A program made the translations under genes and the position numbers. A stretch of DNA of 45,125 nucleotides, taken from a bacterium (GTDB lineage Bacteria; Vulcanimicrobiota; Xenobia; Xenobiales; Xenobiaceae). Positions 33,482-41,075 of this stretch are shown one piece after another. Where the stretch lies: positions 1 to 45,125 of the forward strand of contig JAFSXH010000154.1 in assembly GCA_017444165.1 (NCBI GenBank), read 5' to 3'. The number at the start of each line of letters is the position of its first letter. Within the stretch, counting starts at the first letter, position 1. The notes below the pieces were generated by a model. The model did no database searches. It saw nothing but the letters and a program-made list of their open reading frames with translations, and had not been told where the DNA came from.

Positions 33482-34018
33482 ATGACTGTAGAGTCAAATT
33501 GCGAAAAAATTCAAGAACTTTTATTAGATTATGATGAAGGTTTTTTAGAAGGAGAGAGCCGTCAAGAAGTAGCTTCCCATTTAGAGACGTGTCAAAATTG
33601 TGCCAATTATTACCGAGAATTAAAAGATTCGTGGCAAAATTTAGCAAAAATAAAACTTCCAGAGATCGACCCCGTTCCTGATTATAAAGAGCGTTTTTGG
33701 AGAAAGACTGAAGAAGAGGGGGCAAGAGTTACTTCTAAAAAACACAATTTGTTTCCGCTCTTTTTGGCGTTGGCCGCTTCTTTGGCCTGTGTCTTCGGGT
33801 TGGCCGTTATGTATATCTTTGCCAATCCAGATATGCCTAGTGGATCTTCGGCAGGTGTAGCTTTAGAAGACAAGGTTGTACCAGTAAATGAAATTAGCGA
33901 GGATGCTGGAGATTATTACCAGGGGGATTTTGTCTACGCTGAATATACAGAACCAATGGATGATGATCTTTTATCTCAAGATCTTTTAGATTCGGCTATG
34001 AGGGAAATTTATTTTTAG
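33482..34018 (+). CDS. Zinc-finger anti-sigma factor, membrane-anchored
   Basis: The 178-residue protein starts three bases after the sigma gene. The N-terminal cytoplasmic anti-sigma domain contains HLETCQNC (His33, Cys37, Cys40), the zinc-binding core of ZAS-type anti-sigma factors. A membrane helix lies near 90-113 (FPLFLALAASLACVFGLAVM). About 65 acidic residues follow on the outer side (DAGDYYQGDFVYAEYTEP), presumably the sensing or cleavage part. It should hold the preceding ECF factor inactive at the membrane until a signal releases it. No site-1 or site-2 protease gene is next to it. Confidence 0.9.
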   Translation: MTVESNCEKIQELLLDYDEGFLEGESRQEVASHLETCQNCANYYRELKDSWQNLAKIKLPEIDPVPDYKERFWRKTEEEGARVTSKKHNLFPLFLALAASLACVFGLAVMYIFANPDMPSGSSAGVALEDKVVPVNEISEDAGDYYQGDFVYAEYTEPMDDDLLSQDLLDSAMREIYF

Positions 34019-34034
34019 GCTAGGAGGCGTAACT

Positions 34035-34457
34035 TTGCGTAAATACTTATCTTTTTTAGTAATAGGTGCGTTGCTTTTGAGCATAAATTTTATAGCTCTA
34101 GCAGATAACGGAGAAGAATTTTTTAACACTCCTGAAGCCAAAGCTGTAAGGGCGAAGTACCAAAATAAATTAGGTGCATTGCGCAATGAAATAAATGATG
34201 TCCGTTTAAATGTGTCCAAAGAGTTAGCTTCCCCTCATCCTGATAAAGCTAAAGTAAAAAAGGCTGTCAAAAAGATCTCTGACTTACGCTGTGAACAACA
34301 ACTTCTTCTAACCGATCAACTTTTTGAATTGAGGGAGACTATTCCTGAAGAGAAGAGAGCTGAGTTTATGCGTCCTATTGTGGAACACTATTCGCGTGAA
34401 CAGCGTGGAAAGCATGATAAATTTATGCTCAAGGGTCGTGAGAATAAGAACAAATAA
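34035..34457 (+). CDS. CnrX/Spy-like periplasmic helical protein
   Basis: The 140-residue protein starts with TTG at 34035 behind a strong AGGAGG site. The signal peptide (KYLSFLVIGALLLSINFIAL, cleavage near ALA-DN) is followed by an all-helical region: FFNTPEAKAVRAKYQNKL, HPDKAKVKKAVKKISDLR and EEKRAEFMRPIVEHY. This is the heavy-metal-resistance/CpxP-Spy style of four-helix hairpin. In CnrYXH-type systems such a protein senses metal and acts on the membrane anti-sigma factor; Spy-type proteins act as periplasmic chaperones. Its place after an ECF sigma and anti-sigma pair supports a sensory or effector role. Clear metal-ligand His/Met/Cys clusters are not seen, so metal sensing is uncertain. 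Confidence 0.75.
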   Translation: MRKYLSFLVIGALLLSINFIALADNGEEFFNTPEAKAVRAKYQNKLGALRNEINDVRLNVSKELASPHPDKAKVKKAVKKISDLRCEQQLLLTDQLFELRETIPEEKRAEFMRPIVEHYSREQRGKHDKFMLKGRENKNK

Positions 34458-34491
34458 ACATTGAATTATCCTCGTCAGTCTGTTGTGTTGA

Positions 34492-34521
34492 GCAGTTAGT
34501 ATTTTTTTTGTTACTAACTGC
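34492..34521 (+). other. Hairpin with T-rich loop between convergent genes
   Basis: GCAGTTAGTA (34492-34501) pairs perfectly with TACTAACTGC (34512-34521). The T run is in the loop, not after the stem, so it is not a standard terminator. It may still end or protect transcripts from both convergent operons. Confidence 0.4.
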
Positions 34522-34541
34522 CCTGTGCAGACAAAACAGCC

Positions 34542-35303
34542 TTACATACCGATAATAAAATTCTCGTTACTAAAAGTTTGTGTGTCTTCAGTTTTAGAAG
34601 GCACTACCTCTTGAAGCTCGACTTTGTTGAGTACCTCAACAGTGGAGACAACCTCATCTTCAACGCTGATAACCGTTTTGGTGTTGACGCGCGATGACAC
34701 CATGCGTCCCGCTTCATAGGCGAATACAGTTGTTCCTGAGGCTGTCAATGTTTGGAATATCTTTTGTCCCTGCTCTTCTAATAACAGTGTTTTTGTTTCT
34801 GGAGCGGTAACTTCAATTACAGCCACGTTACAGCCCTGTTCGTAGGCTAATCTCGTTAGTGTGTAGGTGTAGTCGAGGACTAATTGTTTGGTCTGGTTGT
34901 CCCCTATGGGAATGTCTATGGCATTCTTCTCTTGCCAACTGTCACCGATTTTTAAACGTCTGTGGGGGAAGGTCGGCTGTTTGGTATCAGATGGCAAACT
35001 GGTGTGGAGTATGTTGCCGTCTCTATTCATCGTCATGGTTATGGTCTGACCGATCACGGGCAACTCTTGGTGTTGTCCATCTCTAGCTACAAAACCAGAA
35101 GAGAAGTACATCTCGATATCCATCTGCTCATCTTTAACATTGGTAGCCCTTTGGTCCATGAGCATTTCAACATAACTTTCAGTATCCTGAGGCCCATCAT
35201 CAGTAACTGTGTTTTGTTTGGTAGTAATGATGGTCTTGTACTTTAAAACTTCGCCAGGGACCATCTTGTACTCTAAAGTGATGCTGTCGCTATTTAATAA
35301 CAT
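34542..35303 (-). CDS. Beta-rich protein of unknown function (DUF6263-like pattern)
   Basis: The 253-residue protein has no signal peptide. The N-terminal pattern (ITLEYKMVPGEVLKYKTIIT) and the long alternation of strands (ITMTMNRDGNILHTSLP, LKIGDSWQEKNAIDIPIG) resemble DUF6263-like lipoprotein-fold proteins that start with a 'kpGekf.Y' strand. The C-terminal third continues with strands containing VISVEDEVVSTVEVLNKVEL. It follows the M48 peptidase by 16 bases on the same strand, so the two genes are probably co-transcribed. Family resemblance is weak and unverified. Confidence 0.6.
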   Translation of the reverse strand: MLLNSDSITLEYKMVPGEVLKYKTIITTKQNTVTDDGPQDTESYVEMLMDQRATNVKDEQMDIEMYFSSGFVARDGQHQELPVIGQTITMTMNRDGNILHTSLPSDTKQPTFPHRRLKIGDSWQEKNAIDIPIGDNQTKQLVLDYTYTLTRLAYEQGCNVAVIEVTAPETKTLLLEEQGQKIFQTLTASGTTVFAYEAGRMVSSRVNTKTVISVEDEVVSTVEVLNKVELQEVVPSKTEDTQTFSNENFIIGM

Positions 35304-35319
35304 TTGCCTAAACTCTCTT

Positions 35320-36798
35320 TCAATATAATTGGTAATCAGAAGGGGAATTTTCCGTGCTAGGTATATCTTCCCTCTCTATTAATTTCTTGTAGATTTTGAA
35401 AAATGTATCTACGCGCTCTGAAGATTTTGCATACTCCTTGGCCTGACTTCTCAATTTTTTAGCCAGTTGAGGATCCTGATGTTCTTGAGCGTAACGACTG
35501 GCTTCATCCAAATTTTGCAATTGTTGGCAAAGTTTCTTGACCCTCTTAATGCGCTGATCTGAACTAGGATGAGTACTGAACCAAGTTATGGCTGTTCCCT
35601 TACCCGTCTGTCTTTGATATATTTCTAACTTTTCTAGGGTATTGCTAAAGTCCAGAGGGGAGTAGTCGGCCGCCATACTCAAATATACTGCGTATTCATC
35701 GGCCTCGTATTCTTGTTCACGTGAAAAACCTTTGTTAATTAAATTAATAGCCTGGCGCGATCCAAAATAGCCCCAATAATTTTTATAACTATATCTCAGG
35801 GTCGCTCCCAAGATGTCGCCAATGGTGTTGCGTGTGCCGCTTTTTTGGCTGTGATTGAGAATAATGTGAGCGAATTCGTGGGAGAGAACGGCGGCAAGTT
35901 CATCTTCAGTTTCCAGAAGATTGAGGAGGCCCGAGGTGATAAATATAGGACCTGTACGTACAGACAAGGCTTGAGCTTCATCTGAATCGAGCAGAATAAA
36001 ACTGCAATAGTTAGGAGCGTAACCATTAGCTTTTAAAATATTAGCTCCAACTCTTTGCACTTTTTTTATATTTTCTTCATCCTGACTTATGCGATAACGC
36101 TGTTGGATAGCCTGAGTTGCTTGTTCGGAAATTTTGCGCTCGTAATCATTTCCACTTAGATAAGCACTGTCTTGAGGAAAACACAGTGTACATGATTCAT
36201 ATCCATCTCTTTGAGCTGCTTTAGCACTGGGGTAATGTTTTATGGTGTCGTTGCGTTTTAAATGATTCGCTCCAGGACGATGGTACTTTTTACTCTCAGT
36301 GTTGACTACCACGGGATCAGAATTAAAAGCGCGGGGAGATTTAGCTAGATCGCAGAGCAATTTCAGACTCTCTTTTTCTCCAACTGGTGCTTTCAATTCT
36401 CTGTTCTCTAAAAGTTTAAAATCATACAATTGGCCAATTAAATATTTCTTATCTCTTTTTGTCACTAATATTCGCTGAGGTTGAAATACTTTCGAAGCTA
36501 ATCTCGATTCTGCAAATATGGACAAATTATCGATAAGGAATGCCTTCTCTTCTAGGCTTAAGGCATTTTGATAAGGTTGTTTGAATACATCTTTATAATC
36601 ACTGTCAGAATCAATTACAGATAGTGTTATATCTTGTGGGGGCTGTGTGGGGATCTCTTGCTGAGGAACAGCGGTTGTTTCTACGGGGATGGAATCCTTA
36701 ACATCTCCAGGCAGATCTTCAGGCAATTGAAGTTCTGCTCTGACGGTGGAGGATAATAAGAGGATTATAGACACAAAAAATATACTTTGTTTAAACAT
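35320..36798 (-). CDS. Exported M48-family metallopeptidase with an Ada-like Cys/His insertion
   Basis: The 492-residue protein has a signal peptide (MFKQSIFFVSIILLLSSTVRA). Residues about 60-160 are unassigned. Residues 170-207 carry KKYHRPGANHL, a spacer with YPSAKAAQRDGYESC, and CTLCFP: the pattern of the Ada zinc-binding motif, though only two of its usual Cys are clear. From 240 the M48 peptidase follows, with HEFAH at 307-311 in the context LSHEFAHIILNH, third ligand Glu365 in EQEYEADEYA and HPSSDQR near 410-416. The C-terminus is a helical region. M48 exported relatives such as BepA and YcaL degrade misfolded outer membrane proteins, so an envelope quality-control role is likely. The next gene (34542-35303) is probably in the same operon. 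Confidence 0.88.
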   Translation of the reverse strand: MFKQSIFFVSIILLLSSTVRAELQLPEDLPGDVKDSIPVETTAVPQQEIPTQPPQDITLSVIDSDSDYKDVFKQPYQNALSLEEKAFLIDNLSIFAESRLASKVFQPQRILVTKRDKKYLIGQLYDFKLLENRELKAPVGEKESLKLLCDLAKSPRAFNSDPVVVNTESKKYHRPGANHLKRNDTIKHYPSAKAAQRDGYESCTLCFPQDSAYLSGNDYERKISEQATQAIQQRYRISQDEENIKKVQRVGANILKANGYAPNYCSFILLDSDEAQALSVRTGPIFITSGLLNLLETEDELAAVLSHEFAHIILNHSQKSGTRNTIGDILGATLRYSYKNYWGYFGSRQAINLINKGFSREQEYEADEYAVYLSMAADYSPLDFSNTLEKLEIYQRQTGKGTAITWFSTHPSSDQRIKRVKKLCQQLQNLDEASRYAQEHQDPQLAKKLRSQAKEYAKSSERVDTFFKIYKKLIEREDIPSTENSPSDYQLY

Positions 36799-36875
36799 AA
36801 CTTGTATTCTAAAAAGTTACTAGCATAAGTCAAATTTTAATAAGCAAGATTTTATAAAATAGCAGAGAAAAAAGA

Positions 36876-37727
36876 ATGGGTTTTGTTGACATGTATGAGT
36901 TAGATGAATTGATAAAAAGTGCCTTAGAGGGGCAGAGGGATGCTCAGATTAGGGTAATCGAATTGTTGAAAAGTGAAGATCCCGATTGTACAAAAGAGAT
37001 CTTAACTCTCTTTCGTGAAGGGAATAAAGAGGCTGCTGAAATCATTGTGCGCACTTTTTACCCTTACGCTGAAAATCTTTTGGTTATGTTGGAAAAGAAG
37101 AACCTTCACCACAAGATCTACTCTTATAATGGTGTCGCCCCTTCGCTGACTACTAATGGCAGTAACAGGGTTAATTTTCTCAACAATTTTTTTCTCAGAT
37201 TTGTCTCTGGTGCTGCGAATTTAAATCTCGATGAAGGTATAAAGATTTATATCTTTCGTTCACTGATGAGTAATTATGACGATAAGAGTCGCAGTAATGC
37301 AGCTTTTAGTATTCCTAAAGAAGTTGAAAAACCGAGATTAACAGGCATATCTTTGGCTACAAAAGGACCAGTTAAAGAAGGACGTATTAAAGAGGAGAAG
37401 ACTAGAGATTTATCTAGACCAGGCAGTGGTCTTTCTAGGTATGGTGGGGTGACTTCTTCTGTTGCGAGAGCTAAGGTTACTCCCAATACCAACGAGAGAG
37501 ATAATAAAGATGTTAAAATGGTAACTAGTAAGAGGGTGCGCAGTGTCGTCAGTGCGCTCTCCGATCTGGCCCAAAAAGATCTTTACGCTTATCGTGTGTT
37601 GTCCTTGCGTTATTTTGTCGGTCGTACTTTCTCTCAACTTTGTAATGATTTTGGTGTAGAACATTCTTCCGAGATTGGTTTAAAATTGTTAGATGGTCTA
37701 CTTTTCATAGATAAAAATTCTGTTTAA
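36876..37727 (+). CDS. Degenerate sigma-70-like protein (putative)
   Basis: The 283-residue soluble protein has no full family match. The N-terminal third (ELIKSALEGQRDAQIRVIELL, with paired helices around 40-75) weakly recalls sigma region 2 of ECF factors. A basic, Ser/Gly-rich linker spans about 150-215. Residues 225-275 read like region 4: ALSDLAQKDLYAYRVLSLRYF, then RTFSQLCNDFGVEHSSEIG, in the helix-turn-helix position of sigma factors. The order sigma-like then zinc-finger anti-sigma-like is the same as in the 32828-34018 pair, which strengthens the reading. The start at 36876 has only a weak site (AGAG). It may be a diverged regulator instead of an active sigma factor. The gene downstream begins 13 bases after its stop. 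Confidence 0.55.
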   Translation: MGFVDMYELDELIKSALEGQRDAQIRVIELLKSEDPDCTKEILTLFREGNKEAAEIIVRTFYPYAENLLVMLEKKNLHHKIYSYNGVAPSLTTNGSNRVNFLNNFFLRFVSGAANLNLDEGIKIYIFRSLMSNYDDKSRSNAAFSIPKEVEKPRLTGISLATKGPVKEGRIKEEKTRDLSRPGSGLSRYGGVTSSVARAKVTPNTNERDNKDVKMVTSKRVRSVVSALSDLAQKDLYAYRVLSLRYFVGRTFSQLCNDFGVEHSSEIGLKLLDGLLFIDKNSV

Positions 37728-37740
37728 CTCAGAGGACGGG

Positions 37741-39300
37741 ATGAATCATATGATTGTTAGGACTAAGGTTAAAGCTCCCGATTGTTGTAGCAATGATTAT
37801 ATCAGAGCTATGTTGGTTCCTTATGCTGAGAGGACTTTGTCTAGAGCCAATAGAGCTGAAGTTGATGAACACTTACAAGAGTGTCCTTACTGTAAAGAAG
37901 ATGTTAAGCGCATTTTGGGTGTGCTTTACCCTTTGGCAGAAATATCTAAAGAAAAGTCCAAACCTGTGTTTGAGGATCATCCTTCTCACAGTGATCTCTA
38001 TCTGTATATTATTAATCCTGAACAGCTCAGTGAAGATAATAGGCGTGATGTTTATCTGCACTCGTTATTGTGCGCCGCCTGTCGTGAAGAGTTAGGTTTT
38101 ATAAAACAGATAGATAAAGATTTTCTCAATTTACCTCCTGCTGATAGTGTGGCTTGGACTTTACCCAAAGAGTTGAATAAAGCTATCTATCCTCCAGTTG
38201 CCTCTCATGTTTCTGATCTTGAGGAAACTTCAGTTGAAGAGACTGAGGGAGAAGTTTATTGGTTGGATCGTTTACTTGCTTTGTTACAAAAGATAAATTT
38301 GCGTTTGGGGATCATTGTGGGAGTTTCTCTTTTAATTGTCTTTTGTGGCTTGTATTTTGTAATGTGCAATTCTGACAATTCCGATGAAGTTGAAAAGGGA
38401 GAATTGCCAGTTAATAGTCCGCTCAATTATACTGCTGATGATAAGGATTGGTCTAAATTAAAACTTGATAATATTAATTTGGAAAAGGCAAAGACAACTT
38501 TAGATAGAGCTAAGATAATTTCACGTGTCTCTGGCAATACTTTGGTAGTTAAACATGCTGATTACAACAAGGCTTCGCGGATAATTGAAAAGCTCGTCGC
38601 TACAGAGAGAACTCGTGCCAAAGAGATAGTCGTTGTCAAAGATGAAGCTGACAAACTGCCTAGCGGTACTGAAAACAATGAGGTTGCGCATAGTGAAGTG
38701 GAGGAACTTGAGACAGAAACTGTTGCAAAGACAGAAGAGCAAGTGGAAGTTTTCAGTGCAGAAAAGTCTAATGGTTATCAATCAGAGCCAGAAACTAAAA
38801 AAGTTGAGGAAGAGAATTCTATATTAAAACCTGTCTATAGGGCTAAACCTGTTAAAGCTAGACCTAAAGCTAAAGCTGTAGCAGTGAATGCTAAATCTAA
38901 TGTCTCTCCTGCACCGAAGGTTGAAGCTAGAAAGACTGATCATATTACAAGTAGTGTAAAAGAACAAACAACAAAAGAGAAGAGAGAAGAATCTATTGTT
39001 GTGGAGACACCAGCAGTGGAGAGCGTAGTTACTTCCAATAATCCCGAGGGAGTACCAGTACCTGTATCTGTTCCTACGGTTGTGACTGATTCGAGTGTTG
39101 CCTCTAAGGTACAACCTGAACCAGAGGTCATCCATCTCAATGAAGATGTTAATGTTCAATCAGAGCGCAAGCCAGTTATAAATGCTGATGAACATGTAGA
39201 AATTAACACTGCGCCAACAAAGGCTCCTCAAGAATTTACTACTGGTGGTAATAAGTACGATTCTTCCGATAATATTATCAATAAAGAGATAATAGAGTGA
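37741..39300 (+). CDS. Anti-sigma-like membrane protein with two zinc-finger motifs and a long external tail
   Basis: The 519-residue protein shows two HxxxCxxC motifs: HLQECPYC (His44, Cys48, Cys51) and HSLLCAAC (His107, Cys111, Cys114), each in the helical setting of a ZAS anti-sigma domain, suggesting an internal duplication. A membrane helix lies at about 187-208 (LRLGIIVGVSLLIVFCGLYF). The rest, about 310 residues, is outside the membrane and is low-complexity, rich in Glu, Lys, Val and Pro, with repeated pieces such as KARPKAKAVAV. It follows the sigma-like gene and overlaps the ABC-like gene by four bases (GTGA), so all three are one transcription unit. It probably binds the sigma-like protein at the membrane, but its partner and signal are unknown. 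Confidence 0.72.
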   Translation: MNHMIVRTKVKAPDCCSNDYIRAMLVPYAERTLSRANRAEVDEHLQECPYCKEDVKRILGVLYPLAEISKEKSKPVFEDHPSHSDLYLYIINPEQLSEDNRRDVYLHSLLCAACREELGFIKQIDKDFLNLPPADSVAWTLPKELNKAIYPPVASHVSDLEETSVEETEGEVYWLDRLLALLQKINLRLGIIVGVSLLIVFCGLYFVMCNSDNSDEVEKGELPVNSPLNYTADDKDWSKLKLDNINLEKAKTTLDRAKIISRVSGNTLVVKHADYNKASRIIEKLVATERTRAKEIVVVKDEADKLPSGTENNEVAHSEVEELETETVAKTEEQVEVFSAEKSNGYQSEPETKKVEEENSILKPVYRAKPVKARPKAKAVAVNAKSNVSPAPKVEARKTDHITSSVKEQTTKEKREESIVVETPAVESVVTSNNPEGVPVPVSVPTVVTDSSVASKVQPEPEVIHLNEDVNVQSERKPVINADEHVEINTAPTKAPQEFTTGGNKYDSSDNIINKEIIE

Positions 39301-40211
39301 TCGCAAAAATAGAAGATCTGCAAGCTAGTTCAGATCATTTGAATATCGAATCTCCTTTTTCTTTAGATCTCCATTTGGGTGATGTTGTCACAATACTTTC
39401 TCAAGATACTTTAAGCGTCAATGATTTTATGACTGTTTTAAGGGGGCGGGGAGTTAATTTCTCTGGAAAAATTGAGATAAAAGGCCACGATATAAGCGAA
39501 AAAGATACATATCTATATTACAATTGGGTTCCTACTGTGTCAGAAGACAATTTAATTAGTTTGACCGTTGAGCAATATCTAAATTTTTCTGCGGAACTTT
39601 ACGGTATAGATCTCCATTATCGTCCTTATTTGATTAATGAAAGTTTAATTTTAACTAATACTCAAGAGTACAGAGATTCTGTCATAGGTGCGGTTAAGGA
39701 TGTTTTTATTCTAAAAAAGATAGAATTAGCCAGGGCTTTGGTTTCCAATCCTTACGTTATATTTATAGAAGATCTCTTTCAGGGAGCCTATGAAGATAAA
39801 CGCAAGTCTGATATTGTGCAGATTTTGCAGAATATTCGCAATACTGGGTGTAGCTTGGTAGTTGGAGTTGATAGTTTAGAATTTATCAAAAATATTACTA
39901 GTAAGATTATTTTTTTTGTGGATAACAATATCTTTCTCTCTGGTGAATTTAAAGATCTTCAACAGGAGTTAGATAAATACAAATTAGTGCAAATCCAGCT
40001 TTTAGAAGATAGTCTGAATAATATGTTAGACATTTTAGAAGCTAAAGATAATATTTGGGAGATTTGGCAGCACGAGGATGATCCTGGTGTTTTGAAATTC
40101 ATTTTTAGGGGAGAAGATAAGGATTTGACAGATCTTTTACAAGAAGCTGTCAATAAAAAATGTGGCATTGTTTCTTGTTACAGTTTGGATAAGTTCTGGG
40201 GGCGTTATTGA
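39297..40211 (+). CDS. ABC ATPase-like protein without catalytic motifs (pseudo-ATPase)
   Basis: The 304-residue protein follows the outline of an ABC-2-type ATPase domain, yet the catalytic motifs are gone. Walker A at about 34-43 reads SQDTLSVNDF instead of GxxGxGKT. The Q-loop region is WVPTVSED without Gln, although LTVEQYLNFSAELYGID around 89-105 keeps the family pattern. The signature lacks LSGG (VFILKKIELARALVSNP). Walker B reads VIFIEDLFQG instead of an LDEP form, and the H-loop has VDS in place of the His. Residues 200-304 resemble the C-terminal extension of such ATPases. It probably cannot hydrolyse ATP and may act as a binding or regulatory subunit. No permease gene is adjacent. 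The frame is intact and long, so this is not an obvious pseudogene. Confidence 0.65.
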   Translation: MIAKIEDLQASSDHLNIESPFSLDLHLGDVVTILSQDTLSVNDFMTVLRGRGVNFSGKIEIKGHDISEKDTYLYYNWVPTVSEDNLISLTVEQYLNFSAELYGIDLHYRPYLINESLILTNTQEYRDSVIGAVKDVFILKKIELARALVSNPYVIFIEDLFQGAYEDKRKSDIVQILQNIRNTGCSLVVGVDSLEFIKNITSKIIFFVDNNIFLSGEFKDLQQELDKYKLVQIQLLEDSLNNMLDILEAKDNIWEIWQHEDDPGVLKFIFRGEDKDLTDLLQEAVNKKCGIVSCYSLDKFWGRY

Positions 40212-40394
40212 AAATGTTCTAAAGAGAAGGAGAAGCAGGGATCCCGTGGAAGCCCGTGGAGTTCTAAGTGTAGTGATTTTAGTTGTACACGTAATGTTGG
40301 AAAGTGTGCAGTTGAGTTCACTTCGGGGGCTATTGTAGGTCCCAACCATTTTAGATGGCCCTTGAGGGTCGAGAAAGCGAGTGGAGTAGGCTAA

Positions 40395-40919
40395 ATGAAT
40401 AAGTTCTCAGCCAAACTCTTCCTGCTGGCTACTTTGTCGCTAGGTTGCCTGGCGGTAGGTACGCCAGCTATGGCGGAAAAAACTGTAAATGTGAATACTG
40501 ACAATGGCCCTTATGTTTACAGTGTCTATCAGTATCCTTCATACAATACGAGCTTCTTCTTCTATCAGAATAGCTACGTAGAGTTTGATGTTAAGAATGG
40601 TAAGTTCTGGATGATTGAGGCTCCTAAGTTCAACCTCAGCAATGACCGCACCAGTAGCAGGCCCAATTTGTGGAACTTTGGTGGTAATCCTTATCACAGC
40701 GTAGATGATTTCACCGTCACCTTCTATTCTCCAGAAGGCAAGGTTATTGGTTCTAGGAGCAATGCTAAGTCTGGTGACACGTATAGTTTCCCACGTTGTG
40801 GTGAAAATTATGACAAGGTTCGTGTTCGCATTGAGTCCAGAGCTGATCGTAACATCGATGCCAAGTTTATCATTTGGGAAGCTGTGAATCCAGTTATGGC
40901 CAAACCCTTGGAGAAGTAA
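40395..40919 (+). CDS. Small exported protein of unknown function
   Basis: The 174-residue protein has a clear signal peptide (MNKFSAKLFLLATLSLGCLA, cleavage near AMA-EK). The mature part is a beta-rich domain of about 145 residues with aromatic strands (FWMIEAPKFNLSND; DDFTVTFYSPEGKVIGSRSN; KVRVRIESRADRNIDAKFII). It resembles small beta-sandwich carbohydrate- or pilus-type modules, but I recognise no family. Codon choice (ttc, aac, cgc, atc) resembles that of nifJ, suggesting high expression. It has its own long leader and a strong terminator, so it is probably a single-gene unit. The ATG at 40395 follows GGAGTAGG by several bases. Confidence 0.75.
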   Translation: MNKFSAKLFLLATLSLGCLAVGTPAMAEKTVNVNTDNGPYVYSVYQYPSYNTSFFFYQNSYVEFDVKNGKFWMIEAPKFNLSNDRTSSRPNLWNFGGNPYHSVDDFTVTFYSPEGKVIGSRSNAKSGDTYSFPRCGENYDKVRVRIESRADRNIDAKFIIWEAVNPVMAKPLEK

Positions 40920-40950
40920 TTCTTTCGCTTTTTTTCTTCTTTGATTTTAG

Positions 40951-40991
40951 CGGGTTGAGCTAGTTTGTTGGCTAGTGAACCCGTTTTTTTT
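40951..40991 (+). terminator. Rho-independent terminator after the small exported protein
   Basis: CGGGTT (40951-40956) pairs with AACCCG (40978-40983); an inner GCTAG/CTAGT stem lies beyond a small internal loop. Eight T follow at 40984-40991. It ends the 40395-40919 transcript. Confidence 0.85.
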
Positions 40992-41036
40992 ATTGTTTGC
41001 TAAGTTAATTCTAACGTAATTAAAATATTTATTATG

Positions 41037-41042
41037 TATAAT
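41037..41042 (+). promoter_or_regulatory. Probable -10 box of the htpG promoter
   Basis: A perfect TATAAT at 41037-41042 lies 33 bases before the chosen htpG start. No good -35 box is visible at 16-18 bases upstream. Because it falls inside the longer reading frame that begins at 41034, it supports the start at 41076. Confidence 0.5.
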
Positions 41043-41075
41043 ACGAGCAGATTTTTTCTGAATGGGGTTTTATTT

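Noticed and set aside
36816..36860. Promoter (TATAAA near 36853) for the sigma-like gene
   Set aside because: No -35 box at a fitting distance; AT-rich sequence produces such boxes by chance.
39297..40211. Calling the ABC-like gene a pseudogene
   Set aside because: The frame is intact over 304 codons, overlaps the upstream gene in GTGA and keeps fold-type patterns, which argues for function.
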